A stretch of DNA of 64,000 bases from Amblyomma americanum (Eukaryota > Arthropoda > Arachnida > Ixodida > Ixodidae): contig NC_135505.1 of the NCBI RefSeq assembly GCF_052857255.1, positions 31,086,116-31,150,115 of the forward strand. The letters run 5' to 3'. The notes under the pieces were generated by a model that saw nothing but the letters and a program-made list of their open reading frames with translations, had not been told where the DNA came from and did not search any database. Position numbers and translations under genes: made by a program. Below, piece by piece: positions 33,851 through 45,990 of this stretch. The stretch's first letter is position 1. Every line of letters begins with the position of its first letter.

Positions 33851-35340
33851 GCACTGGCGGCCGGCAACTCGGACGCAACCGATTGCGCAGCAAGCCAGCG
33901 GGCCTCGCTCGCGATATACGAGTCCCTATTACAAAAACAAATAAGACAGACAGGCGCCAGCATGGTATGTGCTGGCTAGTACTTAAGAGACAGAGATGAT
34001 CACCTGCAGGTGCTATGAAGCGGGGCTGGCGCGTCCGTTCGCCGCTCAAGGTTCGAGCCGCAGTGCGCATACATGTACCGGAAATGGGCGCAGTCTCCAC
34101 TGCCTATACTTGCTCGCGTGGAGACAGGTATATGTCTGGTGTCAGTACTCACACTAATTGAAGGAAATTTGGGTAAATGATGATTAAGGAGACAGTATTG
34201 AATATACCTTTAGAACAAGAATTTATATGGCAATAATAGCATGTTATTTATGCTATGCATTATACAATGTTGATAAAACATTATTTTTCCGAAAGCATTT
34301 AGTGCAAATGTATGTAGCCGATCCACGGCACTTAAAAGACTCTGACCTGGCTTAATGCATCCCGAAAGTGCAAAGCTTTCAACACGCGACCACGCCTTTC
34401 CGCTGTTTACTATATAGACGCTCACTTGTAAACATTTATTTTCCCATTTATTCAATTTATTTTCTTCGTAACTACAATCAGCATGAATGAAGCAGTGATG
34501 AAAATTCCGGAATAAGTAATTAAGACCGAGTGCTGTTTCATATGATTTTCTTGTTTTTTCTTTTTTACTGCCAACGCCTTCGTGTCACATCTGCCTTTAA
34601 GGTTTCTCATACAGTATTGTAGTTTTTATGTTGCTCTTATTCTGGTTTTTCATGCAACTGTTATTGATACTTTAACAATAAAATCAATTAATTCTTCTTC
34701 ATGGCCGACACGATTATTAATAAGGTATACTAAGTCAGAACCGTTTCCAACGTCAAAGATAAAGAAAGTGTAGGCAATATTTTTGTTCATGAGAACAGGA
34801 CTATAATTTTTAAAGCAAAAAATCACAAACCATTTTATTTTGCAGGGGCGTGACAGAGCTACATTACTCGAAACCATTTAGCTCAACTTTTTCCTCCCCT
34901 TGCCGGACAAGACCGGGGCGATGATTCCTTGGATTTCTCTTTTTTTTTTTCTCTGGTGAAGAAATGCATTCGGCATCTCAGAAAGGAATGAACAATTACT
35001 GCAGTACTGGACAAAATGTGACGAAAAATAAGTGTAAAACGTGCGAGGATGTGGGACAGGGAATAAACCTATTTTCACAAAGAAAGGTATACACCGATGT
35101 CGATTTTATCTTCAGCAGCATGCAGTCATGAAGCCATTCCTTCTTGTGCCTGTTGGCAAAGATTTTTTTTCGTAGCGAAGCGGGAAAATTGTGCGAACCT
35201 TAATAAATAAAACCCTGGGCCATGTGCATATCCATTTGAAGCTTATCGCACTGCATTTGGCGACCTCACGTTGACTTTCATTTAACACAGATCAAAATTT
35301 AACTTTTAACTCTGTGACAGCTTGTGCAATATTTGTTCAG
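33851..35340. other. No recognised feature
   Basis: AT-rich intergenic DNA; no supportable gene. Confidence 0.45.
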
Positions 35341-35344
35341 TTTT

Positions 35345-36089
35345 TCAGCGATTCGTCTCCTGAGCTGTCACCCTGGCGAGCTTCAGTTGGCAGCGCTGAA
35401 GTCGTTGGTCCAGTAAACGGATATACGCCTTCAATTGTTTAAGCTGCGAGAAGCTGCATGCAGCTCCCTCCGTTTGACATGCAGCGTCTACACGTACACT
35501 TCCGTTCACCTCAGTGCCTATACGTAAAAGAAAAAAATTGAAAATTTCACTCATATATCCCCCGCGTGCCGGACATGCAATCAGTACGCAAGCAACAAGG
35601 CACACGCAGGTCTGCTTTCATTACCTGCGCCAGTCTCCGTTGCATCTGCGCCCGTCGAACTCGAGAACATCGTCGGTGCAGCGCCGGAGCTCTCCAGATC
35701 AGATGAAGGTTCCCGGCGGCGCTTGGCAACCTTAGGCGGTCAATTGGGAGTGAGTTCTGCACTTCTTCGGATCTGACAAATACGAAGGGACGCCTTCGAA
35801 AATCCTCGGCACGGTATCCGGCGAAAGTTTGGCACATCGCGCTGCAACGTCACAACCACGCCACCAACTACCCATCGATCTGCACGCATAATGTCACTCG
35901 CATCGAAGTGCTTTTCACAGACAGCACATGCGGGGAGTGAAAACTGAAGCCAGAAGTCTCTTGGCGTGGTATGGCGCGCTTTCATTTTTCACGTCGGTCG
36001 CTGTCACATGGCAGGCAGAACATCGACACTTTGTCTTCATTTCCTCTCTACCCGGAGTGGCATCCAGGTACGCAACAAGTACGCGGCAT
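35345..36089 (-). pseudogene. THAP-domain gene relic with one intron
   Basis: From ATG 36089 (minus) the frame opens with M-P-R-T-C-C-V-P-G-C, the start of a C2CH THAP zinc finger, then hits a TAG and a TGA. After a frameshift comes the second half, C-E-K-H-F-D and R-W-V-V...T-L-Q-R-D-V-P, the conserved C-x2-H and AVPTIF-like end. THAP domains bind DNA and occur in P-element transposases and THAP proteins. A GTAATG donor at 35624 and a TAG acceptor at 35518 bound a 107-bp intron; the next exon encodes a Leu/Gln-rich coiled coil ending with TGA at 35345. Retaining an intron shows it is not a processed copy. Dead gene or transposase remnant. Confidence 0.65.
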
Positions 36090-36360
36090 CCTGACCTGAC
36101 TTCCATGCACACCCAGGGCACCGCCAATGCGGGAGCATGTAAAACAGATGAGTCTGTCGTCAGGCGTTCTGCACTGGGCTGGGCTCTGGCTGCGAATAGG
36201 GTAGTACGGGTGTCCAGAACTAAGCACCGGGGGCACGCGGCGAGCATCTGGGGAACTAATTGAGCAAAAAGTTTAAATCGCAAGACTGACCACCTCTATG
36301 AGGCATACTGCAGGAGTGCTGTTAGTTCACGGCGGTTGAAGAGCAGCGGGAGATCTTGAC

Positions 36361-36456
36361 AGCGCTGTGGTGTCTTGTCTCGCTTCGTCCCCGTCTTTAT
36401 TCGCGCTGTCTCGCATTATGGAAAATTACCAACTAGCCCGATCTGCCACTTTTGCA
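36361..36456 (+). mobile_element. ~95-bp mini-element with 10-bp target-site duplication (locus 2)
   Basis: AGATCTTGAC stands at 36351-36360 and again at 36457-36466. Between them are 96 bp that align in order with the insert at 28024-28117: a T/C-rich first half, CGCGCTG (36402-36408), ATGGAAAATTACCAACTAGC (36418-36437) and a final ACTTTTGCA versus ACTTCTGA. Not coding. Confidence 0.75.
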
Positions 36457-36466
36457 AGATCTTGAC

Positions 36467-38041
36467 TGTATTTCCTGACACACAAGTCATTTCAGGCTCT
36501 CAGGCATCGGCACGGCTCATGGTTGAGTAGAGCATTCGCAGGACAACATCGTACCCGTTATCGGCAACCGTGTGAACTGCGGGAAAATCGATCGACTCTT
36601 CGCTTGCTCAAAGCGGCGGCATTCGTTGATAATCATGTCCACCGCATTACGGTATTTGTACACTAGCACGTTGAAGTAGATGCCTCCAGAGGCTTTTAGC
36701 ACATGGCCAGCTTTATCAGTCTCTGGCATGCTACAGTCGACTTTCATGCGGAGGGCATTATGTCCTTAATGCATGACACGCAGGACCCTGTGGACGCCTG
36801 TGCGTACCACGCAAGCGCCTTGTTGCCAACAAGTTGTCACCTGATCAGCTTACCAGAGAGCTCGGAGAGCTTCAGGTTGCGCGTTGGCTAACTGGTGAGC
36901 GTTGACACTGTGTGCTCCGCAGAATGCCCCGAGGTCGCGTAGGTCGCATTGATTCCTGTCGGGTCAACAGGTGCAGGTGCAGCATTCCTTCGCTTGTTAT
37001 GGTTGGACTTCTAGGAAGGAATTCCCGGCAGAATTAAGTCTTGGGTGTTCTTGTATCAAGCACGTCTACCAATAATGCAACCAGAAGTAAAAACTGCTGG
37101 TGGCTTAGAATTGGTAAGCACGAAATATGGTGCGAAAGCCTAATTTTTTTTTTGCAGGTTGACACCACCGCAACGTACCTCGAAGTGCTATTGAGGTGTC
37201 CACTGAGCCAGTGTGTCGGTTATGCGCGACTTCAGCCTTTTCATTATCAGTGCCAGTTTACGCAATGTAAGCCGGCGGTATATGCTCTAATGACGCATTT
37301 AGGCAGCATTGTTGCCAACGCCAACGTGTACTGCTCTAGTGTCCCGTTTCTGCCACAACATTGACCACGCCAACGCATACAGCGCGCATCTCTCTGTCAC
37401 CATCGAAACGCAGCTAAAACGCGATTATTAGTTTGATAATAGAATTAGGTAATGAAGACGCACGACTATCGTACGAATATTGAGCTCACACTACCCGAGC
37501 CACCGAGCGATCGTCCCGATCGGTAACGAAGAAACGCGTGAAATGGTGATGGGCTTGAGAAGATAGTGGGACAGGAAGGAGAAATCGTTGAGGTACTGGC
37601 CACAAAGATGAAGGAAATGGCTGAATAATTCTTGGTCCGCGAAGCTTCCGAGCCGCAGGTCACCAGGAGCCGACGGCCGAGGCCCCAGGACGCGCCGAAC
37701 GGCTTGGGTAGGGGAACGGTGTCGTCTATAGTGGGCAGCGTCTCGGGTCGGCAGGTCGGGTCGTTGTATCACATTCAGTTCGTCGTATCGAGTGGTTTTG
37801 GGTGGTGGACGGGGCGGGAGACAACGGTGAGATCGGTTCAGGTCTGAAACGCTGGGACACGGCCGGGCGACGCGGGCCAAGAACTCACGGCCAACGACCA
37901 AGGCTGACGCATGCGCCGAAGCTCCAGGACCAGGATCGGGAAGAACTCCGCACCTGCACCTAACGTTACGTGATGGCCAGCCGAAGAAGGAGGCGAGATG
38001 ACTGATGACGATGTGATGATTTAATGGCCGTTGGCCTAGTT
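36467..38041. other. No recognised feature
   Basis: Apart from GC-richer DNA at 37600-38000, nothing I can assign. The open frames there have no recognisable motif. Confidence 0.4.
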
Positions 38042-38771
38042 CGATGTTCAAGAACAGCGCGAAAAGACAAGGACCACAGGAAGATACACAAAGACAAGCG
38101 CTGACTTTCAACTAAAGATTTATTGCTCGGAACGTGGTAATAAATACATCAGGCTCTAAGCAACAAAAAGAACACATAGGAGTGATACACACTTGTCCAC
38201 GCGCACAAAAAATACCAAACAGATACAGCAGCATTACTTCCTTGCAGATAGAAATTCTAATTCTTTCTTTGACAAAGATAAGGAGGGACTACTGATACAT
38301 GCGTCATTTAGATGTGTGAACGAGCGCCTAAGAGAACATAATATCACTGTTTATAATACTGTTAAAGGGCACCTCGGCATCCACTGCCGAGACTGCGAAA
38401 GCAAAACGTGCCAACCATTCTTCCAACAAACAAAAGTGTTAAGTAGACACCCCAATACGCTGACTCGAGAAATCATTGAAGCTGCTGAAAACGCCCGGCT
38501 AAATGACGCATGTATCAGTAGTCCCTCCTTATCTTTGTCAAAGAAAGAATTAGAATTTCTATCTGCAAGGAAGTAATGCTGCTGTATCTGTTTGGTATTT
38601 TTTGTGTGCGTGGACAAGTGTGTATCACTCCTATGTGTTCTTTTTGTTGCTTAGAGCCTGATGTATTTATTACCACGTTCCGAGCAATAAATCTTTAGTT
38701 GAAAGTCAGCGCTTGTCTTTGTGTATCTTCCTGTGGTCCTTGTCTTTTCGCGCTGTTCTTCTTGAACATGG
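38042..38771 (+). mobile_element. Truncated PLE in palindromic form
   Basis: Arms 38042-38311 and 38499-38771 are inverted copies of about 270 bp, differing by a 3-base indel and a few bases. The 187-bp loop (38312-38498) and the right arm carry the end of a PLE endonuclease gene on the plus strand, so the left arm is an inverted copy of its 3' part. The right flank continues into CGCGCTG and ATGGCATACCAACTCGCCC (38769-38787), shared with the mini-elements. Confidence 0.75.
38312..38576 (+). pseudogene. C-terminal fragment of a PLE GIY-YIG endonuclease gene
   Basis: Encodes about 87 codons to a TAA at 38574-38576. Visible motifs are R-C-V-N-E-R-L-R-E-H, H-C-R-D-C with a second Cys, a T-R-E-I-I-E-A helix, and N-D-A-C-I-S-S-P-S-L-S-L-S at the end, the known C-terminal layout of a PLE GIY-YIG family that differs from the one at 5060-7819. 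The GIY-YIG catalytic start and the RT are missing. Confidence 0.7.
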
Positions 38772-40433
38772 CATACCAACTCGCCCAAGCATCAGTCCTA
38801 ACGAGCCTAGTTCGAGCTCTCAGTCCCACGTCACTGCCAGCTTCGTCTTCTTCGTCACAATATATGCCTTTTAAGGGCAATATACAAAGTTATCAAGTTC
38901 GTCCCAAGCAGATATCATCTGCCTCTCCATTTGTCGTAGCGTTCAAATTATGGCATTCATAGGTTAAGCAAGAAATAAAAGAAATCCCGTTTTTATCTAG
39001 TGGATAACTGGAACCAAATTCAGCGTGTCGTCGACATTTCGTTGTGTGAAATGCCAGCGTTCGTTTAGATTTTTTGAAGACCAAAATGCCACCACGACTA
39101 AAGCGTGCAGTTAATTCCTGTCACCAAACTGCGGCGCACAGGGCTTGATAAGTTTAGTTCATGCACGTGTGTCTTTAGTTAAGGCAGCCTCCCTTCGCCT
39201 CCTATGCGAAACAAGGTTTGCTAAGCAACGTTTCTGAGATATATGCGGCGCAAATTTAAATTTCGCTTGCCAAATATAGAAAGTCGTCATATTTGGCACA
39301 AGTCGGTATACTGCATCCAGGGACCTTCAAGCACTTTTTAAAGCACAAGAAATTTAATGAGGAGGAACGCCTGGGAAAAATGCATATTAGTAGCAGTTGC
39401 TTTCCAGACAGGCATCCAGAGCAAAGCTAAAGATGCTTAATATATAGCTATCACAGCTCTGCATTTTCAATTTTCAATTCAGATTTTTCTACGCAGTTAC
39501 AGCCATGGGCAGGCGCCTCGCGCTCCAGGACTGCATCCGCGCACTATTTGCAATGGTAATCAAGAAATTGCGACGGAGCTGAATTGCCGAGCATGTAAAC
39601 GCCGGAGAAAGCGTCAAATGCTGTATGGCCTGTTGTATTCTCGCCGTTTTGGCTTGGATCAAAGTTTATTCTCTGCCTTTTCATTAAGATCAAGGTGTGC
39701 TATCGGCCTGTTGGCTAAAATAAAATTTTATGATCTCCCTTTTCGCTAAGATTAAAGTGTACTTCTGGTGTACGCCACTGTACACTTTTGTTTATTTACC
39801 TCCTTTTGATGGTATTTTTGGCCTTATTGTGAGTTCTTTTGTATTCTTGTTAAGCACCTGTTTTCTAGTCGCTACTATAAACAGCCTGTCCGGGCCCACC
39901 TGGGAGCTGCTGGTCGTTGGTTCTGGGTGTACTCGGCCATCCCCTGGTGTCTCGAACCTTACTGCCTTGGAGGGATCATCTTGCACGCCACATTGTTCAT
40001 TATTAAACGTGCATTATTAATTGTTCATTATAAAGTGTCCTTCCTCATTTTACTCGTCGTTCACGACTAGAAGTGTGCATGTAATTTTTGTTGTGTTAAA
40101 GCAGTTGCCTTCTCTGTTATTTTTCTCCTCATTATTTTTTTTGTTCTCCCATCCCCCTCTCTCTCACCCTATCTCTTCCTTCGCTCGTTCTGTGTGCTGT
40201 CAGGCGAGCCTCTCCTTCATTCTATGCATATTCTTGTTGGCTCTTTGACTGACCTCTCTACGCCCGACTCGGCCTCTCTCATTCTCCGTCTCTTTTCATT
40301 CCGATCTCTTTCGGGCCATATTAGCCACTCGGCTAATGACACGCGCAGTCTCGCCTGCGTGTGGGCACCCGGATCCGCCTTGGACGCCTGCTCGTCGGAG
40401 CAACGGTCAGTCGAAGCCCCCTGAACGAAAGTT
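38772..40433. other. No recognised feature
   Basis: No supportable gene. The 3' part (about 40050-40430) is pyrimidine-rich and may be 5' sequence of the following relic. Confidence 0.4.
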
Positions 40434-42345
40434 GTGACGGCGACTGCTCGCACTGAGGGGCCTCGCTCTCTGCCTGAAAAAGGTGAAATTGCGCCCCAAT
40501 TTTACTCTTTTTCTGCGCGGTTGGCATCCCCCTCGTCGTCCTACACCCTGTCGTGCATGAGCGGCGGCGTCACGCGATGCTACCGCATATTTCCTGCCCG
40601 TTGGGACGTCGAGGCGGCCGTCAACGATGGCGTGCGCATTCGCCGGACCTTAACTTCTACACCCTGTGCAAGAAGGACGTCGGCCCCTGGCTGAGTGTGC
40701 ACAGATGCCGCGCAGGAAAGAGGTGCGAGGAGGCCGCTCCTGAGGAGAACCACCACCACTGCTCTGAATGCTAAGTGTGCTTCTCTGTTAAGAGAGGCTT
40801 GATGAGTCACCACTTGTGGCACCCCAGGAGAGCGGCCTCCTAGGCAGAGCCGCCCGCCCAGGACGTCTCCAGGGCCTCGCAAGGTGCGCCGTTCGTCTTC
40901 ACCAACGCAGGACTCGGCATCAGCGGTCACGGAACCGACAGACTTGCCCCTGCCAAGCAATGACCCAACAATGCTGCTTCTAACCTATCTCTCTCACCAG
41001 GCAACACAGAGGCTGACTCCGAGAATGGAGCCCCGCACGAGGCCTCAGCATTGCATCAACGAGCCGGCAATCGCATAAACCCACCGTTTGAATCTCTACG
41101 CAGACTGAGCTATTGGAATTTGAGAATCACCTACCGCTACGTTCCTGGAGGAAGAGAACTGCTCAGTATATCAGCAGGAAGACGACGGTGGGCACGGCGC
41201 AGACGAAGCCACCAGCGACCCCGTCTCAACCGTCATCGAGGAGACCGGCGTTCTGGCTCAAGACACCAGTCGCCTCTGGTGTTTGCTGTGGGAGTCAGTG
41301 AATGATGAGAGCTGGGATGGCCTCCTGTCAGTTCTGGAGGAGACCGTGGTGGAGGCTGCCACGGTGGTAAAGCTGCCGCTGGCTACGGCCCGAGGTAAGC
41401 CGCGGCCCCTGATGGACCATGAGAACGCTCATCAGATTCTGGCTCTGTACAGCAGGAATCGCCGTCAAGCGGTACACCTGACTGTGAAATGTCAATGCAG
41501 CTCTGTCCCATTTCGCTACAAGACGACTTCTCCACGACATTAAGCCCTAAGAAACGACGAGACTCCTCTTCAACAAATCCAACATAATCCAGCTGGCGGA
41601 GGTTCCCCTCGAGAACTTCACTAAAGCAAATTTAAGGCTCTCCGCAAGCTGCGCAAGTGCGAAAACAGCGCCCCGGGAAACTATTAGATCACTTACGAAC
41701 ACTGGAATGCTATGGATCACTAAGAGGCGTTAGAGACAGCAGTATTCAACATGTGCCTCAAGTAAAAGGAAGTCCTCCCAACATGGAAGGAGTCCAGGAC
41801 GATCCTCATCAACAAAAAAAAGGAGCACCGTAGGACGTCACCAACTGGCACCTTGTTGCCCTTGTTTCGACGTTCGCAGAACTATATGCCGGTTGCCTCG
41901 AATCCTGACTGCAACGTTGGTTCGGGAAACAGAAGCCTCCCTCGAGCAGCCTGCCGAGGGGTTCCTGCCGCATGATGGCGTGTTCGAAAAATATTTTGAG
42001 CTGCAGGAGCGCGTTGACGTGGCGTGGGTTGACCATGGGGAGCTCTGCGCAGCGTTTCTCGCCTTCGGCAACGCTTTTGGCTTGGTCGCCCACAGTGCCG
42101 TCATCGACGGATTGCGTGGAGCCGGCGCAGGGAGGACTTCTCCGCCACTATCACTGAACTGTCCTGCGACGAAACCACATAGAGCAAGAGGAATCAACAC
42201 AGCCAATCGACATAGGCGTAGGAATCCGCCAGGGCAGCCCTTTCAGTAGATTCCTGTTCAACCTCGTCATCGGCCCGGTTCTGTGGGAGGTGCATGGAGA
42301 AGATCGGCAACATAACATCCTCGCCTACGCTGAAACTTCACCCGG
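40434..42345 (+). pseudogene. R2/NeSL-like non-LTR retrotransposon relic
   Basis: Pieces in changed frames. About 40600-40770: zinc-finger-like C-K-K-D...H-x-C and a later C-S-E-C. About 41395-41475: P-L-M-D-H-E-N-A-H-Q-I-L-A-L-Y-S-R-N-R-R-Q-A-V, the type of pre-RT block seen in R2-like elements. About 41940-42110: G-F-L-P-H-D-G-V and F-L-A-F-G-N-A-F-G (RT palm A, with the catalytic Asp lost). About 42225-42345: I-R-Q-G-S-P-F-S, F-L-F-N-L-V-I and A-Y-A-E in place of YADD. Dead. Clade is tentative; the order of blocks is clear. Confidence 0.5.
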
Positions 42346-42414
42346 TTTCCGACGACAAGGAACAGTTTCTGTCCCGCACTGACACATTGGCTTGTGTGTG
42401 ACACATCTTTATTA

Positions 42415-43020
42415 ACACAATCAGAGAGGGCACGGGCCGGCGAAGATGGCCAGTGCCGGCCTTAGTTGGTCAGTAGCCCTACTCCAGGCCTCCGCAAGTT
42501 CCAGCCTCCTTGCGAGCACAGCGGATAAGGGCCGCTTGGGCGACAGTCGAGCACCCCAGGAAGAAGGCCTCCCAAGCTTCATTAGGGGGGGGGGGATGGT
42601 CAGGGAAGTAGGGACTAGATTGGCATGTCTACACCATGTGAGATAGAGAGCAACGGTTTTCTTCATAGTGCGGGCACTCGTGATTCACGTTTGGGTCGTA
42701 GCGAGTAGCCTCGGCCGGACATCACAAGATGGTGGTCTGGAGCTGCCGCAAAACGCGTTCGTCGGCCTTCGAAAGGCCCTTTCCGGACCGTAGGTGCTGA
42801 GCTTTGCAGTAGCCTATGATTTCCCGGGACCAGTAAAGCGGACACCCGAGCAGGACTTGGGGTATCGGAGGATGGATGCCCGGAAGGTAAGCACGCGGGC
42901 AGCAGCTCTTCTCTCTTCGTTACCTGGGAGTCCCTGATGTGCAGGCACCAACACTATGCGCCCAGCCTGTGGTTCTGCGTCACGACCGCATTGTATAGCA
43001 AGCGGTGGGCCAGTGTGCAA
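42415..43020 (-). pseudogene. I-like LINE, RNase H end and C-terminal zinc region relic
   Basis: 43020-42814 encodes the end of an RNase H domain (V-P-A-H-Q-G-L-P-G-N-E). With frame changes, 42850-42600 gives an R-Q-L-Q-T-like segment and a C...C...H...C knuckle remnant. 42500 encodes the usual I-clade tail. An AATAAAGATGTG signal lies at the minus-strand end (about 42403-42414). Confidence 0.55.
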
Positions 43021-45230
43021 ACCTCACCTCATATATAGCTTTCAAGGAGAATCTCGAGTCGGAGAGAACAAGATTTGGAGCAGGACGCCGCGAGAGAAAT
43101 TAAGACTTTCGCGGTGGCCCGATGAGAACTTTCAGCTCGAAAAGGGAGTTCATTGACCTTTGCGTTGGGGTGCACCAGGGCCGTGGTGTAGTGGCCAGAA
43201 ACGGTTATACTAGCCACACTGAAGCTGTAAACACGTGGTTTGGAGCGGTATTTGGAGTGAAGCGCCCGCTCTCGACCTGCGCGAGGGCCTTCGTGGAGAT
43301 ACGGATTAATATTGCGTGGGACCGGGCCCACCCACAGCCTGTGTGGCCAGCCCTCCGGGATATCAAGAATTTTAGGAAGTTGAGCAGCACTGCCCTGGCT
43401 CCATCTGCGCTAAACGCTTGTGCTGGCTAACGGCGTAGCCTTTCTAGATTAGACTCAAGCTTTGGCAGCGGCAGCAACGGTGCACAGACGAAAAATAATC
43501 AGCTGCTCTGCAACTTTTTGGGCGCGTACTTTTCAAGCGATCTTGAAGAAGATTCGATGATCGTGTAGCTGCGCATTCTAGAGCAAGGCTTTCATCGTGA
43601 ACGCAGTGTAGTTCTGCTCTTCGCAAGATCCGCAATTCGGCGCCGGCCTGCCATCTGTAAAAATTAAGACCAAGCAGAAGGACCGAGGACATCAACGGGC
43701 TGTTTGCAGAGCTGTTTGCATGTGGTAATGAGGATCGATTGAAGAGGGACGCCGGAAGATCGACTTGACAACATGAGCTGGTGGGCGAGTTTGTCAGACA
43801 TAATTCTTGTAAACCAGCGCAACGGCTCGAAGCCAAACAGAAAGGGACAAAACACAGCGCTGCTTTTTAGAGAGGCCTCGGCGAGAGAAGGTATCGGTGG
43901 TTTGATACTTGGGGCTGAATCGATAGGTGGTGAGATTATCACATACTTGGAAGAAAACGGCCCACCAAGAGACGCGACCAGATTGCTCCTTAAATGGGCC
44001 CCGAAACACATTTTCAGTGCATTGTTTTGCCCGTTGGTTGGATAGAATGAGTTATAGTGATGCTATGAGCATCGGTCGTACCGCGTATACTCATGTTTTT
44101 AATATTTTAATTAGCTCGCAAAACCAAATTCATGGCGCTGATGGTGTCACCATACAGTGGCGGTTTTTAGCATCGGATATGACATCACGGAGGGCGAGCT
44201 TTATGATTGGACAAAGAGTAAATATACCGCAAATTGTGTTCATAACTAGAGATACGTTTTGTCAAGTTATTGTGTTGTATACTACATTAACAAAACCAAC
44301 TTGTTTGCTCTAGATGAAAGCACTGTTAAGCAAGTAAAACAAAAATACACTACTAGAGGCTCTGGCTACTTTTTGCATCGACGGACTTTGCGCCTCTTTG
44401 TAAACATCCTACGACCTAGCACTAACACTTATGAGTACTGTCTATGTATCTGAGAGCGGCTTTGAGAGTTGATCCGATCGAGCCATTGCACTCTATAAGC
44501 GTTCGTTTCGGTCCCAAGGAATGATGCGTTCAGTTCACATTTAGCAGACAGTGCGCATCGTCAGCTTGTGGGGGATCACCGGGCGGCGGCGCAAGATGGC
44601 GCCACGTTCCCGTCAACAGCGCGCGCTCCTTGCTCGCCGTGACCAACGAGCGCGCTAGGAGCGATGGTTGGCGGTAAGCAGTAGCGGTACGCGCTATGCT
44701 AAATGTGTCTGATATCTTGCGCAGGCTGTCACACCGTCGCAGTATCTCGCGCTCGAGTTGGAATCCTTAAGTAAGGGAACGTCAGTGATCAGTGTACCCT
44801 TCTGCGCCATCGAGGTGACGATGAAGCATCGCTGGGTCAGCTGGGCGTTCACATGGTTGTTGTAGCCATGCAAACGGCGCCGCCAGCCTTGACATGAACG
44901 AGTTACAGAGAACAGGCAACCATGGAGTGTAAACTTCCGCCACGTGCTAAGATAGGCTGTTTTAGTTGGTCGCACAGTGTGTCGTCATTGGGAGAGTGTA
45001 ATGAGAATGGGAAGATGCACGAAAATAGAGTTGAGGCCAGCATTTTGTTTGCTTGTATTTTGAAATTTCTTCATTGAATAACTCCCGTTCCTATGCATCG
45101 ATTCTCGTAATTCTTTTTGAGTCAGCATCTGTGCAACATAAAGATTCCATCTGAAGTGTAACCGACATCCGTTCAAGTGGTGTTTCGCAGCCCCTTTAAC
45201 CAAGCAATGCCAACTAAAGGCATGGTGTTT
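43021..45230. other. No recognised gene; diverged piece of the 316-bp repeat
   Basis: The segment 43695-43990 loosely resembles the 316-bp tandem unit (CAGAGCTGTTTGCATGTGGTAATGAGG at 43707-43733). The rest holds nothing I can assign. Confidence 0.4.
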
Positions 45231-45990
45231 TGTCAAAACGTCAAAACAAGAGCCATTTTAGTAGTAAACAGAATGAGCAAGTGTTGAGAGGATTATGAAC
45301 CGAGGTGATCAAACGGTACTTACGCAGCGCTGTTTACATGCGACAATGAGGAGCGATTTCAGAGCGGCGTCGAAAAGATGGTGTCTTTCCCAAGGAGCGG
45401 ATTGCTAAAGAAGCGATCGGCGGATGATGCTTGCGGCTTCTGCGATAGACGGCAAGAATTTCATATACCTGGATGCGTAGAGTCCACCTAGAGTGGAAGC
45501 CCGATTGGTCTTTTAGCGTTAAATAGAATCTAAGTTCTTGATGTTTTGTCATAACGTCATAAGAACAGTAACTGAGTAGTTAACAGAGTTTGCAAGTGCC
45601 AAGAGGATCAAGCACTGAGTTGATCCAACGGTTTTTTCACACGCGCTGTTTCCATGCGGTAATGAGGAGCGATTCCAGAGTGGCTTCAAAAAGATGGCGT
45701 CTTTTGCTGGGAGCGGATGACAAGAGAAGAGATCGGAGGTTTGATGCTTGTGGATGGTTCGATAGACGGCGCGAATGTCATATACTTGGATGCGAAGAGC
45801 CCTCCTAAGGAAGCGGCCATTTTGGGCTTTAGCGATTAATGTCAACTATGCGCGTTGTGTTCTGTCGTAACGTCAAAAGAACGGCCACTGAGAAGTTAAA
45901 ACAATTTGCAAGTGCCAAGAGAATATAGGACCAAGTGATCTAACTGTTCTTACGCAGCGCTGTTTGCATGCCGCTAATGAGGAGCGATGG
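45231..45990. repeat. 316-bp-period tandem repeat, 2.4 copies
   Basis: Anchor blocks recur at exact 316-bp spacing: TGTC-x-x-AACGTCA at 45231, 45547 and 45863; GCGCTGTTT followed by AATGAGGAGCGAT recurs in each. The third unit breaks off near 45990. Units differ by perhaps 25-30%, so the array is old. No ORF runs through it. Confidence 0.7.

Noticed and set aside
45231..45990. CRISPR-like array
   Set aside because: Period of 316 bp with no short conserved repeat separated by unique spacers, and the DNA is eukaryotic.
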